From IMG/VR virus record IMGVR_UViG_3300027741_000193, positions 1 to 30,134 of that record: a DNA stretch of 30,134 nucleotides; one strand, given 5' to 3'. The notes beneath the pieces are model-generated. The model was not told the origin of the DNA. It saw only the letters and a list, made by a program, of their open reading frames with translations, and ran no database searches. Origin of the DNA: a virus. This document shows positions 6,815-13,799 of this stretch, piece by piece (positions within the stretch are counted from its first letter, which is position 1; the number at the start of each line of letters is the position of its first letter). The position numbers and the translations under genes are program-made.

Positions 6815-8432
6815 TGGCAACCTCGCGGATTCTTTTGGTGGCTTTCTCCGCTACGTCTTTGTCGATCTCAATGCCGACAAACGTCATTTGTTTTACGACG
6901 CAGACGACTCCGGTCGTTCCTCCTCCCAAGAACGGGTCGAGCACAACGGAGCCGCGCTTAGTGAACCGCTCGACGATGTCGTCCATGCCCGACTCGGACT
7001 GACCCCAGTGATGGTGATCCTTGTCGTTGTCATTTGGCTCTGACTTGCAGACATCGCCGACCCAGTCGCCTACGTAATCACCCTTGGTAAACCAGAGGAG
7101 CGGCTTCCAGAAGGTATTTACCTTCCGCTCCCAAAGTTGGACTGACTGACCGCCAGGCGTGATGTACCCGCACGTCCAGTGGTACTTGAGGTGCTTCGTC
7201 ATTCCCGCCACGATGTCGGGAAGGTATGACTGTCCGATCATGACGATGCACGAGCCGCCGGGCCTTAGGACGCGGCTGGCAAAGAGTGCAAGCTCTTCGT
7301 AAAGCGGCACAAACTCGCGAGGGTACGGCGGGTCGGTAATGATGATGTCGATAGATTCGTCGGCAACTGGCGCCTCGCGAAAGTCGCAGGCGTGAACGAC
7401 AAACGTCGGCTCAACCTCTTCCTTTAGCGACGCCTCAAAAGCGGCCATTACATCCTCGACGTTGTCTCGTTGCCTGCGAACTTCTCGCAGGCTCCAAGAC
7501 TTGCCGCCTGCGTTTTCTCGCAGCCACTTAGTCCACTCGCCAACAACCTGCGGGACGGCGGGCCGTAGTTCTGGCTTCCTCTCGTTGACCATCGCATTCA
7601 TGAGTTCAACCCACGCTGTAAGCTTTTCGAAAAACTCACAAGCCACCGCTACGAGCCTGTCAACGTCGTGTGTGGTCAGGCGCTCGCACGCGATAGCAGC
7701 CGTGACAGGCAGCTTCGGGAGCCAGTGCTGGCAGAGCCAGCCAATGTCTTTTCGCGAGTCGGACTCGTAAAAGGCGTTCGCTGCTGCAACGTTGGCGGCA
7801 GTCTTGTCCACCGACCATCCCTTGCCGTCTTCGCCGCCAACGAGCATCGCCTGGACGACCTCGGGCCAGTGCGGGTGCGGGCCGTCTTTTGGTTTACCAG
7901 CGAGACCGTGGATGGCGTTCAGGTGCTGCGTCTTGTTAAGCAAATCCATAAGTTGACTTATGGATTTTGCGACCTCCGCAGCCGAAACCAGTTGCGAAAG
8001 GTACGGCTGCGACTTTCCGATCTTGCGGGCGTAGTCAGACAGCCCGCCTTTCTTGCCTCTGCCGGCACTCGCCTTGCCGACGCGATCCAGCGCGTGCAGC
8101 CCGATCTCCAGCGGCGCGAGCTCGCCCTGGTTGTTGCTCGTCGCCAGTGCCATGTAAGCCTCGTCGTCGTCCATCTCGACGACCCAAGACGGCACGACAT
8201 CAATCCCGGCTTTTGCTGCCGCCGCCTGGCGATGATGTCCGCTGATGATCTCGTAGCCGTCGTCCACGGCTCGCACGGTAATCGCGTGACGAGACTTCAT
8301 GTGTCCTCGCTCTTGCAGGTCCGTAGCGATGGCATCAACAACGTCATCGCGTAGGGAAACTCGCGGGTTTTTCGGGTGCGGTTTCAGTTGCGAAACCGGA
8401 ATCAAAGTGATCGTGTCCGTGGCCGTGGTCAT
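6798..8432 (-). CDS. ParB-like domain fused to DNA methyltransferase
   Basis: A 544-aa two-part protein. Residues 8-95 are a ParB/Srx-fold domain: LIPVSQLKPHPKNPR, then YEIISGHHRQAAAAKAG with the SGHHR box at 64-68. Residues 126-155 (GKKGGLSDYARKIGKSQPYLSQLVSAAEV) read as the HTH that follows ParB domains. Residues 345-540 are an amino-methyltransferase with TDPPYPREF at 366-374 and SAM motif VVLDPFLGGGTTG at 497-508. ParB-methyltransferase fusions occur in phages and mobile elements and are regarded as DNA modification enzymes, the ParB part probably guiding or modifying activity. SD AAGGA lies before the ATG. Residues 156-164 are encoded by a 26-bp palindrome (see 7942-7967). Confidence 0.93.
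   Translation of the reverse strand: MTTATDTITLIPVSQLKPHPKNPRVSLRDDVVDAIATDLQERGHMKSRHAITVRAVDDGYEIISGHHRQAAAAKAGIDVVPSWVVEMDDDEAYMALATSNNQGELAPLEIGLHALDRVGKASAGRGKKGGLSDYARKIGKSQPYLSQLVSAAEVAKSISQLMDLLNKTQHLNAIHGLAGKPKDGPHPHWPEVVQAMLVGGEDGKGWSVDKTAANVAAANAFYESDSRKDIGWLCQHWLPKLPVTAAIACERLTTHDVDRLVAVACEFFEKLTAWVELMNAMVNERKPELRPAVPQVVGEWTKWLRENAGGKSWSLREVRRQRDNVEDVMAAFEASLKEEVEPTFVVHACDFREAPVADESIDIIITDPPYPREFVPLYEELALFASRVLRPGGSCIVMIGQSYLPDIVAGMTKHLKYHWTCGYITPGGQSVQLWERKVNTFWKPLLWFTKGDYVGDWVGDVCKSEPNDNDKDHHHWGQSESGMDDIVERFTKRGSVVLDPFLGGGTTGVVCVVKQMTFVGIEIDKDVAEKATKRIREVANGLSS
7942..7967. repeat. Perfect 12-bp inverted repeat inside a gene
   Basis: AAATCCATAAGT is followed after 2 nt (TG) by its exact reverse complement, and outside it GC pairs with GC again after a one-base bulge. 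It encodes residues 156-164 of the ParB-methyltransferase using codons (ATA, AGT, TTG) atypical of the gene. It could be a protein-binding site or an mRNA hairpin. Confidence 0.6.
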
Positions 8433-8503
8433 GCCGTCATCCTTGCGTGTCGTGATGTTCCAACCTTGTCACTGTGCGTGATGCGTCAAGCGTGTCGTGC
8501 CGA

Positions 8504-8692
8504 TCAACCACCGCACGTCTTCAGCTGCTTTGCTCTCTGTCGTGGACAAAGGCGAACCTCCGTCGGCAAGCAAAATCGCGGTCTGCGCCTTCTCGCCTTG
8601 CGTGAGATTTCGCTGGCTTTTCGCCAAAGCTTTTCAAGCCTTGCGATCAGCACGGCATCAGCGATCTTCGCGTCAAATCCGAGATAGCTCAT
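8504..8692 (-). CDS. Small basic hypothetical protein
   Basis: A 62-aa protein beginning MSYLGFDAKIADAVLIARLEKLWRKA, with a highly basic middle (RKARRRRPRF). Its ATG shares one base with the stop codon of the upstream gene (TGATG), which sets the start. Possibly nucleic-acid binding; no family recognised. Confidence 0.6.
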   Translation of the reverse strand: MSYLGFDAKIADAVLIARLEKLWRKASEISRKARRRRPRFCLPTEVRLCPRQRAKQLKTCGG

Positions 8693-9003
8693 CACGCACA
8701 CCTCCACTCGCGCTCGCCCCTACCACTCGCACTCGTCACCACTCGTCCCGTCTCAACGATCCTCCCAGCCTTGGCAAGTTCCGTGAGTCGCTTGTTGACT
8801 TGATGCCCGAGCAGTCCGCATCGAGCAGCAATGCCTGACGCACCCGCCGGCCCGTGCGAAAGCGCCTCGAGGATCGCCGCGTGGTGCTCGCCTGCGAACG
8901 CCTTGACGCTCGCGGCTGCGGCCTTGCTCGTCACCGGATCGGTGCGGCGAAACAGCGGCAGCGTGTCTTCGATGTCTGGCGTGATGTAGTGGGGGCGGGT
9001 CAT
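8692..9003 (-). CDS. Winged-helix DNA-binding protein
   Basis: A 103-aa protein with SD AAGGA before ATG 9003. DPVTSKAAAASVKAFAGEHHAAILEALSHGPAGASGIAARCGLLGHQVNKRLTELAKAGRIVETGR is the pattern of small phage winged-helix proteins: an TDP-TS--AA lead, an H--IL--L helix, recognition helix (HQVNKRLTEL) and a wing (GRIVETGR). It ends with a short basic strand (GEREWRCA). Probably a regulator of the neighbouring module; its partner or site is not evident. Confidence 0.78.
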   Translation of the reverse strand: MTRPHYITPDIEDTLPLFRRTDPVTSKAAAASVKAFAGEHHAAILEALSHGPAGASGIAARCGLLGHQVNKRLTELAKAGRIVETGRVVTSASGRGEREWRCA

Positions 9004-9031
9004 TTGTTGCGATCCTTCGCGTTGTTTTTTG

Positions 9032-9289
9032 CTAGAACAGCCGTAGCTGCCGCTCGCCTCCGCGAGCCTCAATCTCAACCCTCTTTATTTCCGAGTACCA
9101 CGGAGAAAACGGCCTAGAAAAGCCAAGTTCTGTCATGTCGTTTTTTAGAATCGCTTGAACAATCGCCTTGTAACTTGGTGCCTTGCGCAGAACCATCAGC
9201 CGGTGCGGCACCTCGTCAGGAATCCCGTCCGAATAGCCGCGATGTAGCCAGCCGGCGATGTATTTCTGAACGCTCTCTCTCGTACTCAC
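9032..9289 (-). CDS. Stand-alone DUF3440-like C-terminal module
   Basis: An 85-aa protein from a GTG start (SD GAGGTG 4 nt upstream). Its sequence YIAGWLHRGYSDGIPDEVP followed by APSYKAIVQAILKNDMTELGFSRP and a final EIKRVEIEARGGERQLRLF matches the tail of YbdN/IbrA-type PAPS-reductase-like proteins (DUF3440), where the PS(W/Y)--I---LKND element closes the protein. The large protein at 10155-11459 keeps its own version of the element (PTFKRVCICILKNDHSCKYMGFG), so this is an additional free-standing copy rather than a broken-off end. It overlaps the preceding gene by 74 nt. I infer that it acts together with the PAPS-reductase-like protein. Confidence 0.75.
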   Translation of the reverse strand: MSTRESVQKYIAGWLHRGYSDGIPDEVPHRLMVLRKAPSYKAIVQAILKNDMTELGFSRPFSPWYSEIKRVEIEARGGERQLRLF

Positions 9290-9629
9290 AGATCACCTCG
9301 TCAGCGACGTCGTTGGCTGAATCACGCTCGCGCTCCGTGAGTGACTTCCAGGCAACGCGGGTGGCAATCTCAGGAACGCCGTGCAGAAAGCAGCACGACG
9401 CCTGACCGACCCAAGATCGTCTGTTAGTTCCAACGGCTGTCAGATGCACGGCGCTGGATGTAGGCCACGCCTCAACCATGTGCCGAGCCGTTGAGCCAAA
9501 GCCGATGCAATCACGTAGGAGCGATGCAGCCAGCATCGCAAGCCGGTCAAGCTCCACAGATGCCGGGGCGTCATACATCCCGTTCTGGAAGCATTCCCAT
9601 TTCCAGTACGGTTCAAACACTTGAATCAT
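9216..9629 (-). CDS. Conserved phage hypothetical protein
   Basis: A 137-aa protein starting MIQVFEPYWKWECFQNGMYDA with SD GGGGGA about 6 nt upstream. The middle has HLTAVGTNRRSWVGQASCCFLHGVPEIATRVAWKSL and the end is a charged helix (SANDVADEVICEYERERSEIHRRL). I recall the pattern F-PYW-WE----GM...NRR-W-GQA-C---G-PE--TR-AW from phages of Proteobacteria, always of unknown function and commonly near ParB-like genes. It lies between the ParB-like gene (overlap 17 nt) and the DUF3440-like tail (overlap 74 nt), so all four seem to be one unit. Confidence 0.78.
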   Translation of the reverse strand: MIQVFEPYWKWECFQNGMYDAPASVELDRLAMLAASLLRDCIGFGSTARHMVEAWPTSSAVHLTAVGTNRRSWVGQASCCFLHGVPEIATRVAWKSLTERERDSANDVADEVICEYERERSEIHRRLATSRLFGRDS

Positions 9630-10158
9630 CTTGATTCCCCCTGCTATCGGAGTCCCAGCAATCGGAAAACTCGCGGCTGGCAAACAAGGCAGCGAGCCCT
9701 GTGATTTGCTTGAGTCGCAGCAACTCGTCTTTATCCATGCCGATGTGCTTAATGATCCAAGCGTCGCTCATGCCAGCCTGGACAAGCTCAGAAACAATGG
9801 ACGACATCAACTCAATCGAATGCGTTCCTCTGGCACGGTTGTGCCGGATCGTTGACGCCATCCGGTTGGATATGTCCTTGTGAATCACGACGACCGGCAG
9901 CATTCCGCCTTCGCGGTCGTATATCCGTTTGCTCGTCTTGAGCGTGGTGTAACGGTGGTAGCCGTCCACAATCTCATACGTGTCGTCAGCCTCGATGTAG
10001 TAGCACACGACCGGCATCGTAAAGCCGTCCTCCCAGATGGACGTCTCAAGCAGTTTCATCTCTGGCGGCGCGACTGCGTTTGGGTTGTATGCGTTAGCAC
10101 GCACCTTATCCACCGGAACGGAGATCACTGAATACACGGGGCTCTTAAATTTGGTCAT
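9613..10158 (-). CDS. ParB-like protein (IbrB/YbdM type)
   Basis: A 181-aa ParB/Srx-fold protein. The domain spans about residues 10-110 with VDKVRANAYNPNAVAPPEMKLLETSIWEDGFTMPVVC, the active-box equivalent YEIVDGYHRY (61-70), and RMASTIRHNRARGTHS. The second half (ELMSSIVSELVQAGMSDAWIIKHIGMDKDELLRLKQITGLAALF) is the helical tail typical of IbrB/YbdM, the partner of the PAPS-reductase-like IbrA/YbdN in enterobacteria. It overlaps its partner gene by 4 nt (10155-10158), so the two are translationally coupled, as expected of a functional pair. IbrB-type proteins are known as regulators of eib genes in E. coli; biochemical activity is unsettled. Confidence 0.88.
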   Translation of the reverse strand: MTKFKSPVYSVISVPVDKVRANAYNPNAVAPPEMKLLETSIWEDGFTMPVVCYYIEADDTYEIVDGYHRYTTLKTSKRIYDREGGMLPVVVIHKDISNRMASTIRHNRARGTHSIELMSSIVSELVQAGMSDAWIIKHIGMDKDELLRLKQITGLAALFASREFSDCWDSDSRGNQDDSSV

Positions 10159-11459
10159 GTTGCACCTTTCGCAAACTTTGCTTCTGCGTCTTTACGAAGC
10201 GCCCAATCTTCTTTTGTCATCCCGAACCCCATGTACTTGCATGAGTGGTCGTTCTTCAGGATGCAAATGCAGACGCGCTTGAATGTGGGGATGAGTTGAA
10301 ATTCAGTCAGGTCAACGTCGTCGATGTAATCCATGCGGATCTTGCATCGCTTTGACTTCTTTCCTCGCGGGCCGACCTGAAGCGAAACGCCTTGTTTCTT
10401 CAGTAGCTCAATCGTTTCGTCAGACACTTCGCCGCCCGTCTTCTGCCAAAACTCAATGCTCGTTTCGACTTTTTTTCGGTAGTTTGCTGCCACCTCCGCA
10501 GGCAGCGTCGTCAGCAAGAATTCCATGTACGTCTTCCACGTATGCCCCTTTGGAAGCGTGATCGACTTCCAGCCCATGGCGGTCGTCCCGCCGTACATGC
10601 CGGCGAAGTTGACGCCGTTCACTCTCCCGACCATCCGGCCCCAGTTGTTGGGGTCAATGACGCGATATAGCTTCAGGCTTTCAATCGCACAGTCATTGAA
10701 CGGGCTGGCAACACGCATCTGATTGAGCGTCAGACCGGCCTGATAGAACAGGTCGTAAAGCTTGTTGTAGTCCCACCCGAACCGAGCGTTGGCGGTCCAC
10801 ACGTCCTCGGTCGTCCAATCAAACAACGGGTAGAAGTTGAACACTGACGGGTACATCTGCGTTGAATAGTTGAGCCCCTCAAAGTTGCTGCCTTCCTTGC
10901 GTTCAGCGTGCAGCGCCTTCCAACGCCTAAAACTTTCCTGCGTGCGAATGCCGACAAGGCAGGCGGTTCGCTTGGCTTTGTTCTTTTTGTGAAGCCAGCG
11001 AGAGAACCGCTTCTGCAACTCGTAGTCCGTCATGCCTTTCTTGAAAAAGTCAAAGGGGCAGTTGCCCTCGTTGACCGACTCCGCTGGCATGTCTCGCACC
11101 CAGATGTCTCGCTTGTCTGCGTCCCAAGGAATCCAGTACGCCTGGTGCATGGACGTCGCACACGGCACCTTCATTGGCAGGCAAATACGGTATGGCTCGA
11201 TGACGTCTCGGTTGCTGCTCAACTCGGCGTCAACGTAGTCGGTCGTCATCTGGTACTGCGCTTCGTAGTCCATGTGCAGCACGCCAAGCTTTCGACCGGG
11301 ATAGTTCCGGCGGACGTAGTCAATGCACAAGTGCAAGAGCACGCCGGAATCCTTGCCGCCAGAAAACGACACGAAGACGTTGTCGAACTCTTTGAAGATG
11401 ATGTCGAGCCGCTCTATCGCGGCGTCGTAGACCGTTTTGTGTTTCTTCTTTGCCTTCAT
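10155..11459 (-). CDS. PAPS-reductase-like protein (IbrA/YbdN, DUF3440)
   Basis: A 434-aa protein, close to E. coli YbdN (about 406). The ATP-pyrophosphatase PP-loop VSFSGGKDSGV is at residues 30-40. It is followed by LGVLHMDYEAQYQMTTDYV, the IGIR-type segment VGIRTQESFRRW, YPLFDWTTEDVW, LYDLFYQAGLTLNQMRVASPF, and a C-terminal DUF3440 part with IPTFKRVCICILKNDHSC at about 390-407. PP-loop enzymes of this type adenylate or transfer sulfur; the substrate of this branch is unknown. I chose ATG 11459 because the family core begins just after it; the open frame extends to 11672 without family resemblance. No strong SD is seen. Coupled by 4 nt to the ParB-like gene. Confidence 0.92.
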   Translation of the reverse strand: MKAKKKHKTVYDAAIERLDIIFKEFDNVFVSFSGGKDSGVLLHLCIDYVRRNYPGRKLGVLHMDYEAQYQMTTDYVDAELSSNRDVIEPYRICLPMKVPCATSMHQAYWIPWDADKRDIWVRDMPAESVNEGNCPFDFFKKGMTDYELQKRFSRWLHKKNKAKRTACLVGIRTQESFRRWKALHAERKEGSNFEGLNYSTQMYPSVFNFYPLFDWTTEDVWTANARFGWDYNKLYDLFYQAGLTLNQMRVASPFNDCAIESLKLYRVIDPNNWGRMVGRVNGVNFAGMYGGTTAMGWKSITLPKGHTWKTYMEFLLTTLPAEVAANYRKKVETSIEFWQKTGGEVSDETIELLKKQGVSLQVGPRGKKSKRCKIRMDYIDDVDLTEFQLIPTFKRVCICILKNDHSCKYMGFGMTKEDWALRKDAEAKFAKGAT

Positions 11460-11723
11460 CTCACTTGCTTTCTGTGGTGGCGCTTTCGCAATCCAAGCCA
11501 ATTCTTGGCAGCAATCATCTGCATTTCCATTTGCCGCAAAAATAAGGCCCGTTTGCATCTGCCACTTCCCGTGTATTTGCCGGGTTACGCCCGGCGCGAC
11601 TGCGTCACCTGTGGAGAAAACATCAAGCCGCAGCTGCACTGATACACGCCTCTTGAGTGCTATGGCGGCCAATGCGGCTCCGATGCAAGCCGCTACGGCA
11701 ATGGCGTGCCGGTCGGTAAATCC
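11460..11723 (-). other. 264-bp gap, possible decayed zinc-ribbon gene
   Basis: No intact gene is convincing here. One frame continues the PAPS-reductase-like ORF upstream and includes a hydrophobic run (HAIAVAACIGAALAAIAL). Another frame has GTG-started YQCSCGLMFSPQVTQSRR ending at a TAA, and the +1 frame beyond that stop reads AGRNPANTREVADANGPY followed by FCGKWKC before a TGA. Joined, these would form a C-x-C-G ... C-x3-C zinc-ribbon-like protein, so a frameshifted pseudogene, a sequencing error or a recoding event are possible. A short frame ending at the ATGA of the PAPS gene is also present. Confidence 0.2.
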
Positions 11724-11960
11724 TTAGTCACCTGTCCAAGTCGGGCCGGGATCAACCACCGTTCGAGCCTCAGGCTCGTACTGCCTCAGTCGTTTCCGCA
11801 ACTCTCGCACCTCAACGAACAGTCGAGCCACCTCGGGTGCCTGGGAGAGATACGAGTCAAGCACCGCCGATACGGTTGCTGCGGCGTCGTCGCCCCAAGA
11901 TTCCGCAACCAGCGTTCGCAGTCGCCACTTGCGGTCGCGAATCCAATCTTCTGGACTCAT
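11724..11960 (-). CDS. Small hypothetical protein, coiled coil
   Basis: A 78-aa protein, MSPEDWIRDRKWRLRTLVAESWGDDAAATVSAVLDSYLSQ..., with a leucine/valine heptad stretch near residues 45-62 (VARLFVEVRELRKRLRQYEPE). Overlaps the upstream gene by 4 nt. No family recognised. Confidence 0.7.
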   Translation of the reverse strand: MSPEDWIRDRKWRLRTLVAESWGDDAAATVSAVLDSYLSQAPEVARLFVEVRELRKRLRQYEPEARTVVDPGPTWTGD

Positions 11961-12214
11961 GATCTGCCCTCCATCCAGCGTGCGGCCTGCGCGTTTATCC
12001 TGGCTGCGATGTCCACCAGCTGCGGTGCCGCAGCCTGATACGCAGCCTCTGCCGTCTCATGCCAGTCGTCGCCGGCTGGCGAGAGCGAACCGCCTGGACG
12101 ACGTGCGTAGCGCCTGCCTTCAAGCAGGAACGCGTCGCCGTGGTCGAGCCACGCAGACACGCCGCCTTCGTCATGCTGCTGGTGGATGTGAACCCTGTAG
12201 ACGTGACCGCTCAT
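11957..12214 (-). CDS. Small hypothetical protein
   Basis: An 85-aa protein, MSGHVYRVHIHQQHDEGGVSAWLDHGDAFLLEGRRYARRPGG..., beginning with a beta strand of alternating H/V residues and ending with a helix (AEAAYQAAAPQLVDIAARINAQAARWM). It overlaps the RecT-like gene by 4 nt and the following gene by 4 nt. Function unknown. Confidence 0.72.
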   Translation of the reverse strand: MSGHVYRVHIHQQHDEGGVSAWLDHGDAFLLEGRRYARRPGGSLSPAGDDWHETAEAAYQAAAPQLVDIAARINAQAARWMEGRS

Positions 12215-13053
12215 GCCGTCACCTCCGATCCGATCAGCATCTCAGCCTTGGTCAGGAGCAGACCCACGATCTCGTCGTGCTCGGCCTGGCTGAAGGTGCC
12301 ATCAGCAAGCCTCTCGGATGTTGTCTTCCGCAGAGCGTCGCAGCGATCAACCGTCTGGGCTCGACTGACCGCCAAGCGGGCCTTCTCAACGGCGGTGAAC
12401 TCGTGAGCCTCGGGCGTGGACGTCTTCAGCTTGATGACGCCACCTGCCGGCCTCGCGTCGTCAAACTTGGGACGCACCTCAACCGGCTGACGTGGCGTCT
12501 CTGCCACGACGTGGTGCGTGTAGTCCTGAGCCTCCTCGGCGGTGACGAGCCCCTTGAGAACGTCGGGGAAAGCGTCACGCAGCGCAAATCCTCGAGCCCG
12601 CATCTGGAGCATCCGCCTCGGGTACTGGCTCCACGGGCCTGCCTTGCCCCACAGCGATGCCTTCTTCGCGTCTGCCACCGCAAACGTCACCACCGTCGGC
12701 TGCGGGTATCCACGACGCTTCGCCGTGCATGTGGCAACCATCTGATCGCCGTCGCCCTCAATGGACTCAATGACGTACTCGCAGACGTTGCTGGCCTTGC
12801 AGACAGCCAAGGCGGCGTCACCGTAGACCGACGGTCTGCCGTTGACCACGGCGATGCTCTGAAGACTCTGGAGCGGAGCCAGGCCAATCTCCGCGCCGCA
12901 CTGGATCGCCAGCATGCAGCTGGCCGGCTTGCCCCGAAAATCCTTGGGGGCGAAGTCGCTGTTGGCGACCGTCTCGCTGAACTTCATTGCGTCCGTCACC
13001 GATTGCAGAGCCAGCCCTCTCGGCTGCGTCTGCGTGCTGATTTCAGTGCTCAT
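12211..13053 (-). CDS. RecT-like single-strand annealing protein
   Basis: A 280-aa protein in the RecT superfamily pattern: FSETVANSDFAPKDFRGKPASCMLAIQCGAEIGLAPLQSLQSIAVVNGRPSVYGDAALA, then KRRGYPQPTVVTFAVADAKKASLWGKAGPWSQYPRRMLQMRARGFALRDAFPDVLKGL. These (GAEIGL-P-Q-LQ-I-V-NGRPS--GDA and GPW--YP-RMLQMRAR--ALRD-FPDVL-G) are hallmarks of phage annealing proteins that pair complementary strands in phage recombination. The start is ATG 13053 with AAAGGACAAAGG before it; ATG 13167, with AAAGGAG about 11 nt upstream, would add 38 basic residues without family resemblance. The 130 bp upstream up to 13184 contain no other convincing gene. No exonuclease partner is visible. Confidence 0.85.
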   Translation of the reverse strand: MSTEISTQTQPRGLALQSVTDAMKFSETVANSDFAPKDFRGKPASCMLAIQCGAEIGLAPLQSLQSIAVVNGRPSVYGDAALAVCKASNVCEYVIESIEGDGDQMVATCTAKRRGYPQPTVVTFAVADAKKASLWGKAGPWSQYPRRMLQMRARGFALRDAFPDVLKGLVTAEEAQDYTHHVVAETPRQPVEVRPKFDDARPAGGVIKLKTSTPEAHEFTAVEKARLAVSRAQTVDRCDALRKTTSERLADGTFSQAEHDEIVGLLLTKAEMLIGSEVTA

Positions 13054-13184
13054 CCTTTGTCCTTTCGTCCTTGTTGATGAAATCCGGCTTTCGCGTCGTG
13101 CTAGGCCGGTGGTGTTGCGTCCTTGCGCTGCGGCGTCCTGCCGCCTCCTACCGCACCGAGGCGTCATGCCTTGGGCGGCTCCTT

Positions 13185-13409
13185 TCAGTGCGTGATGTCC
13201 TTGACGTTGACCGAGAGCCAAGCGCCGTCCACGTCCACGACCATGCGGTCGCCTTCGACGGCCTGGACGTGACCGCTCCAACGTCGCTCGGCGGTCAAGC
13301 CAGAGACGAAGTCGCCGACTGCCGGCGTGTTGTTCGTGTCACGCCAGCCAGTGCCGTACGTGTCCTGCATTCCTGCGACGGCTGCTGCGTATTCGTTTTC
13401 GTGTGCCAT
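13185..13409 (-). CDS. Small hypothetical protein
   Basis: A 74-aa protein starting MAHENEYAAAVAGMQDTYGTGWRDT. Of two close ATGs, 13409 has AAGGAG at 9 nt while for 13418 the AAGGAG touches the ATG, so 13409 is preferred. The C-terminal half looks like a small beta barrel (GDFVSGLTAERRWSGHVQAVEGDRMVVDVDGAWLSVNVKDI). It is the first gene after the promoter-like site at 13438-13465, with a predicted leader of about 20 nt. Confidence 0.75.
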   Translation of the reverse strand: MAHENEYAAAVAGMQDTYGTGWRDTNNTPAVGDFVSGLTAERRWSGHVQAVEGDRMVVDVDGAWLSVNVKDITH

Positions 13410-13437
13410 GTGGGTCATCTCCTTCGTGTGTAGGGGC

Positions 13438-13465
13438 AGTGTACAAAAGACCAGTTGTCAGTCAA
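13438..13465 (-). promoter_or_regulatory. Sigma-70-like promoter of the early operon
   Basis: On the minus strand, TTGACT (13465-13460), a 16-bp spacer and TACACT (13443-13438) precede the AAGGAG Shine-Dalgarno and ATG 13409. Expected transcription start is near 13431. The -35 region overlaps a GTTG-N5-CAAC dyad. It would drive the block 13409 to 107. Confidence 0.5.
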
Positions 13466-13536
13466 CGTTTGGGAAGTGCTTAAAAACAAGGCGTGGAGCG
13501 GTTTGTGTTTGTTGGATTTCCGTATAGTGTTTGCGG

Positions 13537-13578
13537 TAGCGCCGGCGTTAGATGTGCGGCAAGGTAGCGACGGCGTTA
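13537..13578. promoter_or_regulatory. Two operator-like dyads (TARCG-N4-CGYTA)
   Basis: Two 14-bp sites, 13537-13550 (TAGCG-CCGG-CGTTA) and 13565-13578 (TAGCG-ACGG-CGTTA), lie 28 bp apart upstream of the early promoter-like site. They share their sequence, and flanking TAGAAGT-type bases, with the sites inside the promoters at 14510-14537 and 14838-14865. A TTGACG lies 5' of the second site in the same geometry as the other promoters, but its -10 is poor. Confidence 0.55.
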
Positions 13579-13585
13579 GAAGTCG

Positions 13586-13729
13586 TCAACTGAGAAAGCT
13601 TGAGATCGTCGAAACGAGCAGATCAATTCCATGTGCTACAGCCTGGGCCAGATCCGAGTCAGTGCCCAGCTGCTGACCAAGTCGGATAAAGACCAAGGCT
13701 TGAATGAGGCGGTCTATTTTTGGTCGCAT
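13586..13729 (-). CDS. Small hypothetical protein
   Basis: A 47-aa protein, MRPKIDRLIQALVFIRLGQQ..., from an ATG with a very strong SD (AAGGAGG, 9 nt). It is amphipathic and mostly helical, with alternating hydrophobic and acidic segments. The strong initiation region, and an intercistronic hairpin upstream, support a real gene. Unknown function. Confidence 0.6.
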   Translation of the reverse strand: MRPKIDRLIQALVFIRLGQQLGTDSDLAQAVAHGIDLLVSTISSFLS

Positions 13730-13765
13730 CGCGCGGCCCTCCTTGGCCAGAAGAATCCTTGAGCC

Positions 13766-13785
13766 CGCTGGCGACATTGCCAGCG
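13766..13785 (-). other. Intercistronic hairpin
   Basis: CGCTGGC pairs perfectly with GCCAGCG across a 6-nt loop between the 13800-14177 gene and the 13586-13729 gene. No U-tract follows on either strand, so it is not a simple intrinsic terminator; an mRNA-processing or stability hairpin is more likely. Confidence 0.45.
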
Positions 13786-13799
13786 AGCGAGTTGGTTGG

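Noticed and set aside
8432-8489. TTGACG upstream of the ParB-methyltransferase as a start-associated motif or promoter
   Set aside because: Spacing and core positions do not fit the motif, no good -10 box is seen, and the gene has a normal SD.
10908-11642. Plus-strand open frame opposite the PAPS-reductase-like gene
   Set aside because: It lies opposite a gene with clear PP-loop and DUF3440 motifs and has no recognisable domain.
11929-13077. Long plus-strand open frame opposite the recT-like gene (382 codons)
   Set aside because: It is antisense to a well-supported gene, has no SD or family motif and shows the Arg/Ala/Pro/Leu-rich composition expected of a shadow frame in GC-rich DNA.
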